Shown: positions 61,184-64,000 of the stretch, piece after piece
Layout of the letters: every line of letters begins with the position of its first letter
How positions within the stretch are numbered: the first letter of the stretch is position 1
Assembly (NCBI GenBank): GCA_029851415.1
Contig: CM056742.1
Location: forward strand, 50,074,954 to 50,138,953
Direction: 5' to 3'
DNA from: Eretmocerus hayati
Taxonomy: Eukaryota > Arthropoda > Insecta > Hymenoptera > Aphelinidae
DNA length: 64,000 bases
Translations under genes and position numbers: made by a program
Notes under the pieces: generated by a model
What the model saw: the letters and a program-made list of their open reading frames with translations, nothing else
Database searches by the model: none
What the model was told of the DNA's origin: nothing

Positions 61184-62990
61184 CCGTAAGATGGGGTAAC
61201 TTTGCCACAGGGGGGGTAACTTTGCCACACCGCCGGGAAAAGATTTCAGAGGCTGCTGTAGGTAAGCTAGGGAATCTTATCGCCCTAGTAACAATTCCCT
61301 TCAGTAGGGGCATGCGTGAGCTATGTTTTGCGCCCGCGGAAGGCGGCTCTAGATGCCTCAGAGTTGTTTATAACCTATTTTTGTACCACAGTGAAAGACA
61401 AGCAAAAAAATCTGGTCCCAAAAAATTGACCCAGTACGAGCACTTGGCGTCGAATGACAGGTAAATGCTGCATATTCTCATTGACTCAAACCGTTAGCTT
61501 GATGATTCAGTTGTTATAAAGCATAATTTTTCCACGGTACAAATTTTACGTCGAGAAAAAGAAAAAAAAGCAGTTTTTTTTGGCTATGGTGGGGTAACTT
61601 TGCCACACTTTCCTACTGCAGCGCGGTCACCGTGCACTGTGACCATGGACCTTGAAAATACACCTTACATAAAAAGTTTGATGATTGAAAGTCTGAGACG
61701 AGTTGTCGAATACTTGTTATTGTCCAACTTGTATTCCTCGATACATCGCTTGGCCCAAATCATAAGAGAATCGGAGAAAAGTGGGAATTTATCGGCCGCG
61801 GGAACGTCCTAACCTATGATATAAGCACATTTTCATTCCCAACTCTTTCCGATTCTATTGCAATTTAGGCTCAACGAAGAGCAAACAAATCTAAGTTAGA
61901 TGATAACAAATATTTGTGCGCTCGTCGTTTAGCCCAAATTGCAAAAAAATCGGAGAAAGTTGGGAATGATTTTCAGCTTGCATGGTGACCGCATCGCCTT
62001 AACTGCTCACGTCTACAGTTATTTTGTTCAACTTCTCTCACGTAATCTCCCATTTCATCATACTTTCATTCTTCCAATCCAATTTTCACCCATCTGCTCT
62101 TACAGATGACCAGAAACTATGCAAGGCAGAAGGGTAGAAGGAATTACAAGAATTATTCATATGGCAAGCTTCAGAAGTGCCTTAAGCAAATAGGATGTGA
62201 CAAACTCTCTCACCGCAAAGCAGCCAAGGAATTTAAGATACCAGTGAAAACACTATTCATTTATCTCTTCATTAAACGGAACAATTCCGTCTAGATGGAT
62301 TTTATTTAGATTAAAAATCGCCAATGACTGCTTTGCGTTAGGCTCTCTTGAAAATACTCGTGCAGCATCGATAACTCATACAGAGCGTTAAATGCGGGGA
62401 AATTTCTCTTGGAACGCAGAAAAGTCATAATAATTATCAAGAACTCGATTGAAGAGATACATTCACTTTCATTTTTCAATCTTAAATCCTAGCTAAACGT
62501 GTAAGTACTTGAGGCATAAGTCAAGCATCATCTTTCGACACTCTTCCGTGGAATTTTGAAAAACCAAACTTATGTAAACAGCTTTGATACTACTTCAAAT
62601 CAATCATTTGACTTGTTCAATGCTGCACGAAGCTTGGGATGCCAAGAAAAACGTTCCCAATGGGAACAACATCTATTAGAGCTCGTGAGATACAAGATAC
62701 GCTCGTATTTTCACAAGAATTCTAGTCGTGATACTGAAATTCCAGTGGAGATACTGGAGTGTGGCAAAGTTACCCCACCCCAGGTTTTGTGAAAAGTGTT
62801 TTGCTTCTCAAGACCGTATCTCCAAACAGGATTCTCAAATCGAGTTCTACCTCACGCCAATCGGAAGCTAAGATTCTAAGCTTTCGATTGGCTACTAATA
62901 CGGGTAGGTTTTGCCGTAATCTCTCCGAGCTATACGGAAAACAATGCCAAAAAAAAGTCGAAAGTGTGGCAAAGTTACCCCACTTGACGG
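61184..62990 (+). mobile_element. Pogo-like DNA transposon remnant, 1.8 kb, GGGGTAACTTTGCCACA ends
   Basis: The ends pair as CCGTMARRTGGGGTAACTTTGCCACA-type repeats (CCGTAAGATGGGG on the left, CCGTCAAGTGGGG on the right) with TA outside (61182-61183, 62991-62992). The GGGGTAACTTTGCCACA motif occurs five times: twice in tandem at the left end (61194, 61209), once inside at 61591, and in reverse at about 62762 and 62967. A pipsqueak-type helix-turn-helix frame (62106-62294) matches the N-terminus of pogo/Tigger transposases, which puts the element in that group. The catalytic DDE region is not present. Confidence 0.78.
62106..62294 (+). pseudogene. Pogo/Tigger-type transposase N-terminus (pipsqueak HTH), truncated
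   Basis: The 62-residue frame begins MTRNYARQKGRRNYKNYSYG and continues KLQKCLKQIGCDKLSHRKAA, KEFKIPVKTL. In pogo-like transposases the start is typically 'M.R.Y.RK....(Y/W)(S/T)...L..A(L/I)..(V/I)......S.RKAA..(F/Y).IP..TL', the CENP-B/pipsqueak DNA-binding helix-turn-helix, and residues ~17-50 here follow it closely. After KTL the match ends and the frame stops at 62292-62294. The second HTH and the DDE nuclease that should follow are missing, so it cannot transpose on its own. It could at most bind element ends. An AG sits just before the ATG (cttacag), so splicing from an upstream exon is possible. Confidence 0.7.
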
Positions 62991-62992
62991 TA

Positions 62993-64000
62993 TTGGCGTT
63001 ACGCAATATCGATTGTTGAAAATCGGCTACAGCAAGGCGTTGATAGAGCTATATGGTAGCATTCGTGAGAGGCCGAAAATTGTCCCAATGATCCGAGGCT
63101 TCTACATGCCATTTGAATAATCCGCCGGAAACGGGAGATATGCACCGGCTTGGATACGGCAGCAGCAGCAGCAGCATCGGTGTAGAATGGCGGAGGCGGC
63201 GTGGCGCCAACGGCCAATTTGAAATTCATCGTCCATCAAGCTCCAGTGCGCTCGGTCGGCTCCTCTCGCTTGAACGTGGGGTGCTCGGGCCCATAGTGCA
63301 AATTATTCAGCAAGGTGCGAACGAGCGTATCTGGAGCGTGGCCCGCGCGAGACGTGCGCCGCCGCGTGTCGGCTCTCATTTCCCTCTGATTTGGCTCTCG
63401 CAGTCCATACTCATATGCGAAAGCGCTCGGATTTCGATGCCAGCTCGTTTTTCGGGCTAATTGGGCGTCGCGCTCGCACCAATGGGGCCACTGGCCGCCG
63501 CGAATGCCCGGTGCATTATTAATCCGAAGCCACGCGGGCTGATCTTTCGCTGTCGTTGTTTCCTCGCGCATCGCCGGCTCTTTTTTTCGCGAACGTGGCC
63601 GCTAGTTCGGTTATTTCTGCCACTCTCGCGTTTCGTTCCTCCACATCGCCCGCTGCCACCCGGACTTCCACTCGCTCGCTGCTCCTGCATGTTTAATTGC
63701 GCGCGTCTGGATACTTTTGTATCGAGTTTGCAAAAGGAAGGTGCAGCGCTCGCCTCTCGCTTGCGAGGGTAATTCTTGTTTTCCCTGACTCTTTGACGCT
63801 TGGTGTGTGTGTGTGTGTGGGTATTTGGAGCGAGGTGCTGTACGCACCGATGGTTGCACGCATGTGTAAGAGTACTTGTCTGGACAGTTTCGTACTTGTG
63901 TTCTACCAATGGTAGAATCGCATTCAGGTGAATTGTAGAAGGATATTATGATATACGAGCTCCGTTCGATGTGGCCAAGCTGAGTACTCGTAATCAAGCG
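62993..64000. promoter_or_regulatory. CpG-rich sequence at the window end with (CAG)n and (GT)n runs
   Basis: From about 63100 the DNA is CpG-rich, with a cagcagcagcagcagca run at about 63160-63177 and a (GT)n run at about 63801-63819. Frames on both strands (up to 150 residues at 63457-63909 on the minus strand) contain simple-sequence translations (THTHTHT) and no domain. It may continue as a regulatory island or lead to an exon beyond the window. Confidence 0.3.

Overview
This 64 kb window is animal nuclear DNA, most likely from an insect. I would guess a hymenopteran such as a parasitoid wasp, but nothing here fixes the species. The reasons are spliced coding sequence with one very long intron, CpG-rich islands set in AT-rich DNA, and a dense mix of insect-type mobile elements: non-LTR retrotransposon pieces with (ATCA)n tails, TA-flanked Tc1/mariner or pogo-type elements, a TTAA-flanked piggyBac-like element, and many long-palindrome elements. 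There is no bacterial-style gene order, operon or CRISPR array. Nearly all of the short open frames on both strands look like chance frames or lie inside palindrome arms.

Host gene. One host gene can be supported, on the + strand. Its first coding exon is 11556-11590 and a second coding exon is 42574-42787. Their splice phases fit exactly (35 nt then 214 nt, together 83 codons), which leaves an intron of about 31 kb. The encoded N-terminus is low in complexity (a Gln run, a Pro/Ala stretch) and ends in ...RIGVKERSGVGK. That suggests, weakly, the stretch just before the motor domain of a KIF26-type kinesin. The remaining exons are not recognised here and probably lie to the right of the window.

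Layout. 1-2350 is unannotated. 2350-7905 is a TE cluster: a degraded palindrome MITE, a 1.66 kb palindromic TA element, a Tigger/pogo-type element, a 176 bp MITE, and a 5'-truncated non-LTR retrotransposon with an intact reverse transcriptase frame. 7906-11555 leads into a CpG-rich putative promoter/5' UTR. The 31 kb intron holds a MITE family (copies at 14410, 17929 and 20524), a 2.04 kb fold-back element, a 5'-inverted non-LTR fragment, a 265 bp MITE, CpG-rich islands (22.1-23.9 and 25.1-27.9 kb), a 755 bp TA element, an apparently perfect 2.1 kb palindrome joined directly to another inverted-repeat element, a TTAA element, a composite fold-back element, and a 1.2 kb TA element next to exon 2. 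Downstream of exon 2 (from 42788) there are more CpG-rich islands, a TA element with a GGGGCAAGTTGGG-type terminal motif, a 1.3 kb palindrome, satellite-like repeats, an AT-rich palindrome, an element built from ACTCGA motifs that carries a tRNA-like core, and a 1.8 kb pogo-like element that still encodes a pipsqueak-type helix-turn-helix.

Main message. Two features of the TE load deserve attention. First, several palindromic elements keep their two arms matched even though copies of the same family have diverged from each other. Second, several TA-flanked elements repeat their terminal motif internally. Calls rest on reading the sequence by eye; no database search or alignment was run.
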